Shown here piece by piece: positions 53,985 to 62,583 of a stretch of DNA of 64,000 nucleotides. Source of the stretch: Bosea sp. ANAM02 (GTDB taxonomy: Bacteria > Pseudomonadota > Alphaproteobacteria > Rhizobiales > Beijerinckiaceae); assembly GCF_011764485.1 (NCBI RefSeq), contig NZ_AP022849.1:186001-250000 (forward strand), in the 5' to 3' direction. Every line of letters begins with the position of its first letter. The first letter of the stretch is position 1. The position numbers and the translations under genes are program-made. Below the pieces are notes generated by a model that worked only from the letters and a program-made list of their open reading frames with translations, was not told the origin of the DNA and did not search any database.

Positions 53985-54560
53985 ATGTCCGTTTCGACCT
54001 CCCGGCGACAATTCCTGATGGGACTAGGCCTCGGCGCATCCGCGATTTTCGCGGGGCTGCCCAAGTGCCTTGCCCAGCCGGCTGTTGAGGCGGCTCAGAA
54101 GTCGATTCCTCTTCGCCTGCTCAACCCGAACACGCGCGAGGCCTACGATCTGGAGCTGTTCATCGGCGACCAGTGGAATCCGGTTGCCCTGCAATGGTGC
54201 CATTGGCTGATGCGCGACTGGCGCCAGCAGACCGCTGTCGAATGCGATCGGCGGCTCTATGCCGCCCTGTACGTCCTGCAGCGCTACTTCTCGGAGAACG
54301 GCCGGATCACCATCAACTCCGGTTTCCGCACTCAGAAGACCCAGGAGGCGCTGCGCGAGGCAGGCTATGGTCCGGCGGTGAACAGCTTGCATCTACGAGC
54401 CAAGGCCGTCGATTTCACCCTTCCCGGCGTGAGCATGCGCAATGTCGCTCGCGCCACCTGGGCTCTCAAGCTCGGCGGCGTCGGCTATTACGAGGACATG
54501 AACTTCGTCCATATGGATTCCCGCGGTGCCCAGGCCCGCTGGGCTGACTCGTTCCTCTGA
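53985..54560 (+). CDS. DUF882/M15-type murein endopeptidase, Tat-exported
   Basis: A 191-residue protein of the DUF882 (YcbK/MepK-like) family. A twin-arginine signal is at the N-terminus (SRRQFLMGLGLGASAIFAG), so it is exported folded. Zinc-binding pattern: SLHLRAKAVDF (His and Asp) and FVHMDS (second His). INSGFRTQKTQEAL is the family's substrate-side segment. Members cut peptide crosslinks of peptidoglycan in the periplasm. It is the fourth wall-directed gene here with the PBP, Slt-like and bactofilin-like genes. Confidence 0.85.
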   Translation: MSVSTSRRQFLMGLGLGASAIFAGLPKCLAQPAVEAAQKSIPLRLLNPNTREAYDLELFIGDQWNPVALQWCHWLMRDWRQQTAVECDRRLYAALYVLQRYFSENGRITINSGFRTQKTQEALREAGYGPAVNSLHLRAKAVDFTLPGVSMRNVARATWALKLGGVGYYEDMNFVHMDSRGAQARWADSFL

Positions 54561-54628
54561 CGGCGCTTGAGGGTTTCAGGCGGGGACCATAGCCTTCGCT
54601 CGGACAAGCCCCCGCTCTGGAGCCCGCC

Positions 54629-55588
54629 ATGCCTCGCGTCATCGATTTCAGTCACGGGAACCAGACCGAGTGGTCCGAGAACCGGCTACCTGAGCCGGTC
54701 TACGGAGAGCGGGAGATACGCTCCGAAGAGCTTATCGCTCTGAGCGAGGCATTCAACAGCCCGGTGACGGGCTTCACGCCCCAATTCTCGACCTACGGAC
54801 GCTCGATCGATCTGCGCTCCCGCGCCGACCTTCCGGATGAAGTTCACAAGTGGCTGTCCGAGAATATGACCGGACCCTGGCTCTGGAGCGAGCATTGGGC
54901 CAATCATGGACATTCGCTCGACCTGGCTGTCTACATTGAGCGTAAGCCCGACCAGGATCGCTTCCTCGCTGCGTTTGGGGAGACCTTCGGATTCACCGAA
55001 CCCAGCTCATGGGATATCGGATGCCTCGCTGTGAACCGTGGCGTGCTTCCGCCCCTGACGGCGCTGGAGTCGTTCTCGAAGTGGGGAACGCAGCACGCCG
55101 GCTTTCGGTGGCTGCCAGCGGAGGATATCGGCCGGCGCGGAATGCGCGTTGCCTTCGATCACCCGGGCCTCGAGGCCGAGTTTGTCGCGCGCTGGGGCGA
55201 TAAGATGATCGTTCGGGAGACCGACGGGGGCCGCGTCTATGAGGCGGATCTCACCAACACCTCCTGGCGCGACGATCCCAGTGGTTGGCTTGGAGCGAAC
55301 CCGGCCGTCGGTTCGATCGCCGGGCGCTCATCAGTCCCTGGCGAGCCGTACAAATGGGTCGTTGAGACACGCTTCGACGACGTTGCCGCAGCACTCCAGC
55401 GAGACTGGGGACATTTTTTCACGGCGGATGTCACTGGGCGCATCTTCACCGCGGACGAATATCCACGCATTCCCGAGCGCGCGGTGCCTGAAGATTTCCT
55501 GGCCTACCTACGAGGGGACGCAGAGGACTTCGTGGCGCCGCATCTTTCAGCGATCGACGGCGCCGGTCCGGCGGGGCCCGCGCCGTAA
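54629..55588 (+). CDS. hypothetical protein
   Basis: A 319-residue soluble protein (MPRVIDFSHGNQTEWSENRL), rich in aromatic residues, with no signal peptide. The middle has several Trp-Asp/Gly stretches (SSWDIGCLAVNRGVLPPLTA) and the C-terminus is short and Pro/Gly-rich. No motif or family is recognised. It follows the murein endopeptidase by 68 bases on the same strand. Confidence 0.5.
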   Translation: MPRVIDFSHGNQTEWSENRLPEPVYGEREIRSEELIALSEAFNSPVTGFTPQFSTYGRSIDLRSRADLPDEVHKWLSENMTGPWLWSEHWANHGHSLDLAVYIERKPDQDRFLAAFGETFGFTEPSSWDIGCLAVNRGVLPPLTALESFSKWGTQHAGFRWLPAEDIGRRGMRVAFDHPGLEAEFVARWGDKMIVRETDGGRVYEADLTNTSWRDDPSGWLGANPAVGSIAGRSSVPGEPYKWVVETRFDDVAAALQRDWGHFFTADVTGRIFTADEYPRIPERAVPEDFLAYLRGDAEDFVAPHLSAIDGAGPAGPAP

Positions 55589-55597
55589 CCGCGCTAC

Positions 55598-56476
55598 CTA
55601 GCGGATCGCGCCGGCGAACAGCGAGGGGCGGTCGACCTTCCACTCGATCTTGGCGGTGCGAAGCACCTCGGTCAGCACACTCTCCTGCTTCCAGGCTGCG
55701 TACTCAGCCTTGAGAACCTCAATCGCAGGCTCTGCGAGGCTTTCGAATTTTCGCCGCGGCCGATTGATGACGCCTTCGACGATCCAGATCGACCAAGTCC
55801 CGCTCTTTGCCCGGACCGGACCGCCGATATCGCCCATTCTTGGTGATCCGAGATCGATGCCCTGTCGCCACTTCCAGAGGAAGCCGGAATCGACCCGCGC
55901 TTCGAGCGCGAAGGGCGCGCCCTCGCCCTCCGGTCTGTTCTCGATGACGGCAAACCCAAAGGCGTCCTTTGCCTCGGCTTTGGCCGCCTTTGCCTCGTCT
56001 TCGGTCGCGAACGACAGAACCTTGACCTTGTAGTCGGCGCCTTCGGTCAAACGCCCCCAGAACTCCCTGAGATCGGCCTCGGTCGATCGCAGGATGGCGT
56101 CCTGACCGAGCTTCTCGTTCCAGAGGAAGGCGAGCAACAAGTCCTCGTCGATCTCGCCGAGCTTTCCCTTCCTTGCCTCCTCCAGGCTCTGCTTGAGCCT
56201 CGGATCGTCAGCATAGCCAGCCCGGCGCGCGGCACGAGCGAACGCCACGCTCGACACGAGATCTCCCAGCGAGGCCGTTGCCACGTCCTGCTTCAGGCGA
56301 TCGGGGATCGACACGCTGCTGCCGCGCTCGCGCGACAGTGCTTCCAGCTGGCGAGATACGAACTCATCGACATGCTTGCGTTCTATCACCACCCCATCAA
56401 CCACGGCGAGATCTTCGGCGGCGGCACAAGAGAGGGACGCGGTCAGAGCGAGCGCAGCGAAGAGGATACGCTTCAT
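55598..56476 (-). CDS. parvulin-like exported PPIase domain protein
   Basis: A 292-residue exported protein with a signal peptide (MKRILFAALALTASLSCAAA). An N-terminal helical chaperone part (VVDGVVIERKHVDEFVSRQL) is followed by a parvulin-like region (YKVKVLSFATEDEAKAAKAE, GFLWKWRQGIDLGSP, WSIWIVEGV). This follows SurA/PrsA-type periplasmic chaperones, though the catalytic parvulin residues are poorly kept. It lies nine bases from a paralogue upstream on the same strand, so they form an operon and may act as a pair. Confidence 0.6.
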   Translation of the reverse strand: MKRILFAALALTASLSCAAAEDLAVVDGVVIERKHVDEFVSRQLEALSRERGSSVSIPDRLKQDVATASLGDLVSSVAFARAARRAGYADDPRLKQSLEEARKGKLGEIDEDLLLAFLWNEKLGQDAILRSTEADLREFWGRLTEGADYKVKVLSFATEDEAKAAKAEAKDAFGFAVIENRPEGEGAPFALEARVDSGFLWKWRQGIDLGSPRMGDIGGPVRAKSGTWSIWIVEGVINRPRRKFESLAEPAIEVLKAEYAAWKQESVLTEVLRTAKIEWKVDRPSLFAGAIR

Positions 56477-56485
56477 GGTGGGCCC

Positions 56486-57376
56486 TCAGAACTCGTTCGT
56501 GGGAATTGAAATGCGCCGAGCGAGATCGGTCCAGCTCTCCGGAGCGGGCTCCTTCCACTCGATCTTCGCCGCGGCCAGGGCCGTCGAATAGGCCGAGCGC
56601 ATCTTGAGGAAGACGCTCATCCCCCGCAGGGAGGCTATCTGCTTTTCGTCGAGCTGATCGAAGGCTGGCGTCGGCGCCGTCTCGACTTTTTCGACGATCC
56701 AAATCGAGCACAGCGGCCACTCACAAAACGGTCCACCAACGGCACCCGCAGTAGGGGTGTCGATCGAGAGACCCTGCAGCCGCCAAGCCCAGGCACTCGT
56801 CGCCTCCATAACGTCCTGGATCTGCGACGTCGCTGTCTCCTGCTTGGAGCCGAACATCCGGGCAGCCTCCGCATCGAAGCTGGCGCGGTCCGTCACGGTT
56901 TTCAGCGCCTCAGTCGCTGCCTGCCGGGTGGTATAGGTGAGGAAGCGAAGCGCGTAGCGCGGACCGGTGCTCGCTTTTTCGTAGAATGCCTTCACGCGAG
57001 CCGTGTCTGTCTGCGAACGCAGATCGGATTCCACCTTGGTCATCCATACCTCGCGCAGTAGTCCGTCCCGCGAGGTGGGAGCCTCCTTGATCTGCTCCAT
57101 CGTAACCGGGTTCTTGTCGAGTCCGTCGCGCTCAGCGGCGGCGGCAAGCGCGGCACGCTCGACAGCCTGGACAATCCCGGTCTGACGAAGCCGGCCGTCC
57201 TGTCGAGCTTCGTCACGCTCGTCGTCTTCCATCATTCCGTTCTCGATCAGAACGCTTTCAACCGAGCTCTGGGTGATGGCGCGTCCGTCGACCACGGCGA
57301 TCAACGGATCGGTTTCAGCAATCGCTGTATAGCTGGTCGCGGTGACGAGAACCGCTGCGGCGAGGAATGCGCGCAT
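56486..57376 (-). CDS. second parvulin-like exported protein
   Basis: A 296-residue paralogue of the next gene downstream. The ATG at 57376 gives a signal peptide (MRAFLAAAVLVTATSYTAIA). The same order appears: a helical N-terminus (VVDGRAITQSSVESVLIENG), then a parvulin-like region with AWAWRLQGLSIDTP and CSIWIVEKVE, aligning with WKWRQGIDLGSP and WSIWIVEGV in the paralogue. Its ribosome binding site is buried in a perfect hairpin, suggesting translational control. The upstream gap carries an inverted AATCCTT pair. Confidence 0.6.
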   Translation of the reverse strand: MRAFLAAAVLVTATSYTAIAETDPLIAVVDGRAITQSSVESVLIENGMMEDDERDEARQDGRLRQTGIVQAVERAALAAAAERDGLDKNPVTMEQIKEAPTSRDGLLREVWMTKVESDLRSQTDTARVKAFYEKASTGPRYALRFLTYTTRQAATEALKTVTDRASFDAEAARMFGSKQETATSQIQDVMEATSAWAWRLQGLSIDTPTAGAVGGPFCEWPLCSIWIVEKVETAPTPAFDQLDEKQIASLRGMSVFLKMRSAYSTALAAAKIEWKEPAPESWTDLARRISIPTNEF

Positions 57377-57379
57377 GAA

Positions 57380-57405
57380 GAAGGCTCCTTGTTTCCAAGG
57401 AGCCT
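57380..57405 (-). promoter_or_regulatory. hairpin covering the ribosome binding site
   Basis: AAGGCTCCTT and AAGGAGCCTT (arms 57380-57389 and 57396-57405, six-base loop) pair perfectly over ten bases. On the minus strand the arm nearest the ATG at 57376 carries AAGGAG, the ribosome binding site, so folding would hide it. Confidence 0.6.
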
Positions 57406-57423
57406 TACATCTTTCCATGCTCG

Positions 57424-57448
57424 AATCCTTGGGGGTGAAGTCAGGATT
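57424..57448. promoter_or_regulatory. inverted AATCCTT pair
   Basis: AATCCTT (57424-57430), 12 bases, AGGATT (57443-57448), between the end of the gene at 57463 and the PPIase operon. Confidence 0.45.
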
Positions 57449-57462
57449 CGGTGGATGAGCTG

Positions 57463-58899
57463 TCAGCGATGCTCAAGTTCTGCGCTGACGCGAGGCGCCC
57501 CAGGCGCCTGGTCTCGCTTCCAGCGCCCCTCCAGGGAGACGTCAGCCTGACCACCTGACAGCTCGACCTTACCGGCCTGGACAACGCGCCCGGTCTGCTG
57601 GTCCTTGATCAAGAAGCTGGACTGGTCAGCGGAGAAGCTGATCTGCTGAGTATCCATCGCCCACCGAAGCACCCGATCGGAGACGACCCTGCTCGCGGAG
57701 AACTGCAGCGGGATCTTCGCGTCGTCCTTCATCTGCGCGACATATTCACGCTTGAGCGATCGCGCGCTCACGGGGGCTTCGATATCTATCGCCCGGCCTA
57801 TGGCGATCGCGGTCGGGTCGCCTCTTTTTGCCAAGGTAGCGATCGCTTCCCGGAGGGCCTTGCGATCCAGCTTTGGCGGGTCGCCCGGATCAGAGCCATC
57901 CATGATCGCGCGTGTCAGCTTTGTCAGCCGCTCGACCGGCGCAAGGCCACTGGCGTGCAGCCAGCCAGCCAAGTCGGTGGGCTTTAAGCCACCACCAGGT
58001 TCCGCGATGAAGTGTGCCTTCTTCGAGATAGCGACAGCGATCATCACCCGGATATCCCGGATCGCCAGCTTCTCGTCGACAGTGAAGTCTGCCTTCTGGG
58101 CGACCTGGTTGGCGAGAGCGGCGATTCCATCGACGCTCATCGACATGAACTCCGGATCGGCGCGGAGTTTGTCCTCCATCCTGACGATCTGCCAGATGCC
58201 CTTAGAGACGTCGTGATTGTCGTCGATCTCTCGCGCTTGAAGCTCAGCGCTCTCGCGCCACATAGCCCACCGCAGCAGCATGCCGGGCTTCGGGGTATCC
58301 CGAATGGTCATCAGGGCCGCGAAGATGTCGGCCTTCATTTCGCTCCCGCCGACCAGGCAGTGGCCAATCTCATGCCAGGCTACTTGCCGGTGAAAATCCT
58401 GATCGGAGACGTTTTCTCGGTTCGGATCGACCCCCGTCAGCTTGTTGAGGACATCATCGATGTTCACACGGGGCGCGAAGGGGCTGACCATGCAGATGCG
58501 GCCTCCCTTCTTGCGGTCCAGTCCCAGCGCGATGCCGCCCTGTTCGAAACCGTCCTTGACATAGCGGCGAGCCATTTTGTCCTGAGAGGTCAGCTTGGCC
58601 AAACGATCGGCCTCGGCCTTGGCATTGCCGGCCAGGTCGACGAACTCGATTGTGTAGTTCGGATTTTCGGGCAACTCGGCCTTCAGCCGATCCTTGATCG
58701 CCCCGATCGTGCCGCGATAGGCCTCGATCTCGGCCGAGTTCTTGGCAGTCATCTCCGCGGTGCGACCGGGCGCGCGTGCGGCGAGCGAACGAATGACACC
58801 TTCCCGAACATCCGTCGGGGCGTCGGGCGCTTCGATGATATAGGGAGCAGCCGCGACCTTGTTGAGAAGGGCGACGACGTCGACGGGAGGCATATCCAT
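57463..58899 (-). CDS. HExxH metallopeptidase-like protein
   Basis: A 478-residue protein from the ATG at 58899 (MDMPPVDVVALLNK). VAWHEIGHCLVGGSEMKADI gives H176-E177-x-x-H180 with Glu187 or Asp191 as a possible third ligand, a gluzincin-like pattern. The remainder is largely helical with no known domain; the C-terminus is a beta-rich tail (VELSGGQADVSLEG). No signal peptide. It begins two bases after the stop of the small gene at 58902, so it is in the same transcript. It is the third HExxH protein of the window and shows no similarity by eye to the others outside the motif. Confidence 0.6.
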   Translation of the reverse strand: MDMPPVDVVALLNKVAAAPYIIEAPDAPTDVREGVIRSLAARAPGRTAEMTAKNSAEIEAYRGTIGAIKDRLKAELPENPNYTIEFVDLAGNAKAEADRLAKLTSQDKMARRYVKDGFEQGGIALGLDRKKGGRICMVSPFAPRVNIDDVLNKLTGVDPNRENVSDQDFHRQVAWHEIGHCLVGGSEMKADIFAALMTIRDTPKPGMLLRWAMWRESAELQAREIDDNHDVSKGIWQIVRMEDKLRADPEFMSMSVDGIAALANQVAQKADFTVDEKLAIRDIRVMIAVAISKKAHFIAEPGGGLKPTDLAGWLHASGLAPVERLTKLTRAIMDGSDPGDPPKLDRKALREAIATLAKRGDPTAIAIGRAIDIEAPVSARSLKREYVAQMKDDAKIPLQFSASRVVSDRVLRWAMDTQQISFSADQSSFLIKDQQTGRVVQAGKVELSGGQADVSLEGRWKRDQAPGAPRVSAELEHR

Positions 58900-58901
58900 G
58901 A

Positions 58902-59165
58902 TCAGGCCCCCACAACAAGCTGGAAGCCGCGGCCGTGTTCTCCGGCCTTGTTCATCTCGACGACAAACACAGTTGCTCCGTCCTGGCATTTTTCCAGTGC
59001 CAAGGGGCCGTAGGTCTCGTCGGAGATTGCGCCGTCCTTGTCCGCGACCACGAGACGGTCGCCCACCCGGTTGATTTTCGTGGGAGTTCGCGAGCTCGGA
59101 GGAATGAAGACGATTGTCTCGCCATCGCTGCCGAGAACGGCGACGCCAGTGATCGATTCGGACAT
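58902..59165 (-). CDS. small hypothetical protein
   Basis: An 87-residue protein from the ATG at 59165 (MSESITGVAVLGSDG), with GGAG upstream. It is beta-rich (ETIVFIPPSSRTPTKINRVG) and looks like a single small domain. It directly precedes the HExxH gene. No family is recognised. Confidence 0.5.
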   Translation of the reverse strand: MSESITGVAVLGSDGETIVFIPPSSRTPTKINRVGDRLVVADKDGAISDETYGPLALEKCQDGATVFVVEMNKAGEHGRGFQLVVGA

Positions 59166-59280
59166 GGATAGATTCTCCGTTTCTAAGAACATGCCACGCG
59201 GTGACGAAAGCACGAAGGATCGGTTGTGGCTTTCACGTCAGCGACGCTCACTCCATGGATCATTTCTTGGATTGGGTGTC

Positions 59281-60501
59281 ATGAAGCGAGAGTTCCTGCT
59301 GGTCGACGGCGAAGGCCGCAACGTCGACGTGGTTGCCACGCTGGGTCCTGGTGCGAACGGCTATTTCAGCCTGACCTGCAACAGTGGCCGCGACCACGAA
59401 CGCATCCTGGCGTCTGCGACCGACGAGGTGCGCGAGGACCTTGAGGCGCTCGCGGCCGTTCATCTCGCCGATCGCAACGGCACGCCGATGCAGGCTATCG
59501 CGAACGCGGCCTACCATCTTCGCGAGCATCGATTCCGGGAGGCTGCTGACTTGCTCAATGTCGGCAGCGACATTCGCGAGATCTACGAGCTTCATGCGGC
59601 TTCGATCATGACCTTGATGGGTCCGTCCAGCGTGATCGAGAGCCGCACCAAGCAGGTGATCGCGCAGCTTCAGGTCGTTCAGCAGGCCAAGACGGAGTAC
59701 CAACGGGATGAGCGCCTTCGTGAGCGCATCTTCGAAGCGCCAGGCCGTCTATTCAGGGCGATCAAGCGCCTGGAAGATTTGCTCGCAGGCAACGATCCCG
59801 CACCCGCGCAGCAGACTTCGCTGCACGAGCAGAAAAAGGCGATCGCTGCGTTCGAGAAGACCAATGCCGCGCTTCTGAAGGCGGAGCCTCACCAACTGAG
59901 GAACTATGTGAAGGATCGCCTCACCAAGGTCATGACGTACAAGGTCTTCGACGACGCGGTGCGTCAGTACGCCCTCGAAAAGTGCGCGCCGGTCTGGGCG
60001 GCGCGAGCTGAAGCGGCTCTCGCCGCTTTGGCCAAGCCTTCCTATCGGGTGGAATCGCGCCCGGACCCGAGCGTGGATCCGAAGACGTTCGACGGCTTCT
60101 GTGCGACCCATGGTATCGAATTGGAGGTCGTTTCACGGGGTAGCGCGAAAGAGGGCGCACATTGGCACTATCACTTCGACTGCACCTTCCGGAACGCCGG
60201 TGGGTCTTTCGTCACCCCGTTTTTCATGGGTCGCAATCAGAAGCCGGTCATCGCCGACATCCTGGAGTCTCTTCAGAGCGAGTTCTCCAGCGTCGACGGC
60301 ATGGATCGTGACTCGTTCCTCTCGGAGATGGGTTACGACGGTTCGATCAAGGACGTCCGGAAGGGCGAGGACATTTTCGCGACGATCCAGAGATCGCTCG
60401 CGAGCTTCCAGACCGCTTTCGGTGAGGACGTCTACAACGAGCTCCTGACATCGGTCGGCGACAACCCTCCGCGGTTCGCCCCGCCAGCTCCTCGGATGTA
60501 A
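59281..60501 (+). CDS. hypothetical protein before hipBA
   Basis: A 406-residue protein from the ATG at 59281 (MKREFLLVDGEGRNVDVVAT). It is soluble and mostly helical in the middle (QVIAQLQVVQQAKTEYQRDE), with a C-terminal alpha/beta part containing HWHYHFDCTFRNAGGSF. No family is recognised. The first HipB-type operator begins at its last base, so its 3' end borders hipBA control DNA. Confidence 0.5.
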   Translation: MKREFLLVDGEGRNVDVVATLGPGANGYFSLTCNSGRDHERILASATDEVREDLEALAAVHLADRNGTPMQAIANAAYHLREHRFREAADLLNVGSDIREIYELHAASIMTLMGPSSVIESRTKQVIAQLQVVQQAKTEYQRDERLRERIFEAPGRLFRAIKRLEDLLAGNDPAPAQQTSLHEQKKAIAAFEKTNAALLKAEPHQLRNYVKDRLTKVMTYKVFDDAVRQYALEKCAPVWAARAEAALAALAKPSYRVESRPDPSVDPKTFDGFCATHGIELEVVSRGSAKEGAHWHYHFDCTFRNAGGSFVTPFFMGRNQKPVIADILESLQSEFSSVDGMDRDSFLSEMGYDGSIKDVRKGEDIFATIQRSLASFQTAFGEDVYNELLTSVGDNPPRFAPPAPRM

Positions 60502-60520
60502 TGTCCCTGATCGTGGACAT
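60501..60520. promoter_or_regulatory. HipB-type operator 1
   Basis: ATGTCC-N8-GGACAT at 60501-60520. It matches the TATCC-N8-GGATA layout known for E. coli HipB, with TGTCC/GGACA arms. It is the first of four, each 49-50 bases from the next. Confidence 0.8.
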
Positions 60521-60549
60521 TTGATGCTTCCGACGGCAAAGACGCGGAA

Positions 60550-60569
60550 ATGTCCCTTATCGAGGACAT
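60550..60569. promoter_or_regulatory. HipB-type operator 2
   Basis: ATGTCC-N8-GGACAT at 60550-60569, with N8 of CTTATCGA. Confidence 0.8.
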
Positions 60570-60599
60570 TCCGCATTGAAGTTGGGGTTTGGGGATGTT

Positions 60600-60619
60600 A
60601 TGTCCCTTACTCGGGACAT
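60600..60619. promoter_or_regulatory. HipB-type operator 3
   Basis: ATGTCC-N8-GGACAT at 60600-60619, with N8 of CTTACTCG. Confidence 0.8.
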
Positions 60620-60648
60620 GAGCTGACATTTCGGCGCTTCCAATCCGA

Positions 60649-60668
60649 ATGTCCTCAATGAGGGACAT
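60649..60668. promoter_or_regulatory. HipB-type operator 4
   Basis: ATGTCC-N8-GGACAT at 60649-60668, with N8 of TCAATGAG, ending two bases before the hipB ATG. Binding here would block translation initiation sequence or transcription exit. Confidence 0.8.
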
Positions 60669-60670
60669 AA

Positions 60671-61225
60671 ATGCGACCTGTGCGGGTGAATGACATTTCG
60701 AGCCTGGCAGCCGCTATAAAGGCGGCCCGTGTCGAGCGGGGGCTTCGCCAGGATGATCTCGCTTTAGCGGCTGGGATCAACCGAAAGACGCTGATGACGG
60801 TGGAGGGTGGCGTGAGCGATCGCGACCCTGGCCTCTCCAACCTCATGCGCATCATGCACCAGCTCGGCCTTGAGCTCGTTCTGCAGCCCGCGCGAGCGGA
60901 CCAGCCGAACGTCAAAAATCTGATGGCCGAGGCGGACGCGCTCGGCTTGCGCCTTGAGCCGCGCACCGGCTCTGGGCGTTCGCTCGCCGATCTTGCTCGC
61001 GACGCCGGGGATCTTGGGTTCGATCTCGTTCCAACTGATGTCGATCTCGCGCCGGACGCGTCCGAACTCGCCCTGGCCCGCCGTATTGCAGCCAAGCGGC
61101 GCGGCGCTCTTGCCCAGCTTCCTGATGATCCGCCGCCGGCGGCAAAGGAAATCGAGCTCGATGTCGATGACGGGTACGGCTTCGATGATGATGGCGATGC
61201 CTACGCTCCGAGGGGTATGCGATGA
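60671..61225 (+). CDS. hipB: HipB-like antitoxin/repressor
   Basis: A 184-residue protein with an XRE-type HTH at residues 12-60 (ARVERGLRQDDLALAAGINR, then TLMTVEGG), as in HipB. It neutralises HipA and represses its own operon through the four upstream operators. It is twice the length of E. coli HipB (88); the extra 110 residues are Ala/Arg/Asp-rich and end in an acidic segment (DVDDGYGFDDDGDAYAPRG). The ATG is two bases after operator 4. Its stop overlaps hipA by 4 bases. Confidence 0.85.
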   Translation: MRPVRVNDISSLAAAIKAARVERGLRQDDLALAAGINRKTLMTVEGGVSDRDPGLSNLMRIMHQLGLELVLQPARADQPNVKNLMAEADALGLRLEPRTGSGRSLADLARDAGDLGFDLVPTDVDLAPDASELALARRIAAKRRGALAQLPDDPPPAAKEIELDVDDGYGFDDDGDAYAPRGMR

Positions 61226-62583
61226 AAGCCCGTGACGAAGTGATCGGTCGTCTCTCGGTCCGTATCAACGGGCAACCGTGTGCTGAGCTGCGAAGCCGCC
61301 GCGATGGTCAGTTGGAGCTTCAGTATCTTCCGGATTGGGTTGCGCAGACCGGCATCGCTCGCCAGGCTTTGTCCGTCGCCTTGCCTGTTCAAGCCGAGCC
61401 ATTCGGCGACGACGTGGCGCACCCCTTCTTCGCTGGGCTCCTTCCGGAATCCACGAGCCATAGGCAGAGGCTGGGCGAAATCCTCCATCTGTCGGGCTCG
61501 GACGACTTCGCTTTGATTTCTGCCATCGGGCGAGACTGCGCCGGAGCCGTCTCCGTGGTTCCGATCGATGCCCCTGTCATTCGTGAGGAAGACGTCCCGG
61601 AGGAGTTCGACCCACTCGACGAAGAGCGCCTGGCTGAGCTGATCCGGGATCTTCCCGTTCGCCCGCTCTTCATTGATGAGGACGGCGACAACCACCTGAT
61701 CTCGCTGGCCGGTGTGAATGACAAGGCTGCGGTGATCGTCGTCGACGGCGTCATCGGCCTCCCCAAAAACGGCTACCCGTCGAGTCACATCTTGAAGACG
61801 GATATCTCGATCCTCAAGGACTCCATCAAGGTCGAGCACTTCGCGGTCCGCCTTGCCGGGGAGCTCGGGATGAAGGTTCCGCGCTCAAGGATCATGACGG
61901 CCGAGGGGATCCCGTTCATGCTCGTCTCACGCTACGATCGCGTGGTCACCCAGACCGGCGATCGAAAGCGGCTGCGTCGGATCCATCAGGAGGACTTCTG
62001 CCAGGCACTTTCACTCATGCCGGCCGCCAAATTCGAAGCCCGCGGCGGACCTGGATGGAAGGATGCTTTCCAGCTGCTCGACCATGTCGATGATCGTGCC
62101 GGCGCGCGGCTGGAGCTCTTGAGCCGGGCCTTCTACACCTACCTGGTCGCGAACAGCGATGGGCACGCCAAGAACCTGTCTCTGCTCCATAGAGCCGGGA
62201 AGACGAGCCTCGCTCCGCTCTACGACGTGTCCTGCCAGCGCGCCTTCGTGGCCGATTACAAGCGGCTGTCGCCCTATCTCACGATGAGCGTCGGCGGCGA
62301 GCATGACCCCACCAAGCTCACAGGCGAGCACTGGGATCGGTTCGCCGCGGAGTGCGGCTTCCAGCCGGCGGCGGTTCGCAAGCTCCTGTCTTCGATGGCG
62401 GCGCTAATGCCCGCGAAGGCGGCAGCCTTGCGTGAGACGATGAGGGGAACAGCAGCGGATTCGCCGCGGCTCGACATTGTCGTCGCCGATGTCACGGCTC
62501 GGTGTCAGGCTGTTCCGGCGATGCTGAAGCGTGAGCTCGATGCCGAGCCTGTCGCGGAGGTCGCGGCTTTCGGCGTCAGATAG
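61222..62583 (+). CDS. hipA: HipA-like Ser/Thr kinase toxin
   Basis: A 453-residue HipA-family kinase. Phosphorylation of GltX by HipA stops charging of tRNA-Glu and triggers dormancy in E. coli; the target here is unknown. Key residues by pattern: the autophosphorylated Ser161 in SLAGVNDKAAV, the catalytic Asp313 in VANSDGHAKNLSL and Asp335 in PLYDVSC. All are kept, so an active kinase is predicted. The ATG overlaps the hipB stop by 4 bases. The 3' end overlaps a convergent GNAT-like gene by 8 bases. Confidence 0.92.
   Translation: MKARDEVIGRLSVRINGQPCAELRSRRDGQLELQYLPDWVAQTGIARQALSVALPVQAEPFGDDVAHPFFAGLLPESTSHRQRLGEILHLSGSDDFALISAIGRDCAGAVSVVPIDAPVIREEDVPEEFDPLDEERLAELIRDLPVRPLFIDEDGDNHLISLAGVNDKAAVIVVDGVIGLPKNGYPSSHILKTDISILKDSIKVEHFAVRLAGELGMKVPRSRIMTAEGIPFMLVSRYDRVVTQTGDRKRLRRIHQEDFCQALSLMPAAKFEARGGPGWKDAFQLLDHVDDRAGARLELLSRAFYTYLVANSDGHAKNLSLLHRAGKTSLAPLYDVSCQRAFVADYKRLSPYLTMSVGGEHDPTKLTGEHWDRFAAECGFQPAAVRKLLSSMAALMPAKAAALRETMRGTAADSPRLDIVVADVTARCQAVPAMLKRELDAEPVAEVAAFGVR

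Noticed and set aside
60501..60668. CRISPR array in the 50-base periodic region
   Set aside because: The repeated unit is only a 20-base palindrome, with four copies, no cas genes, and it fits HipB operators exactly.
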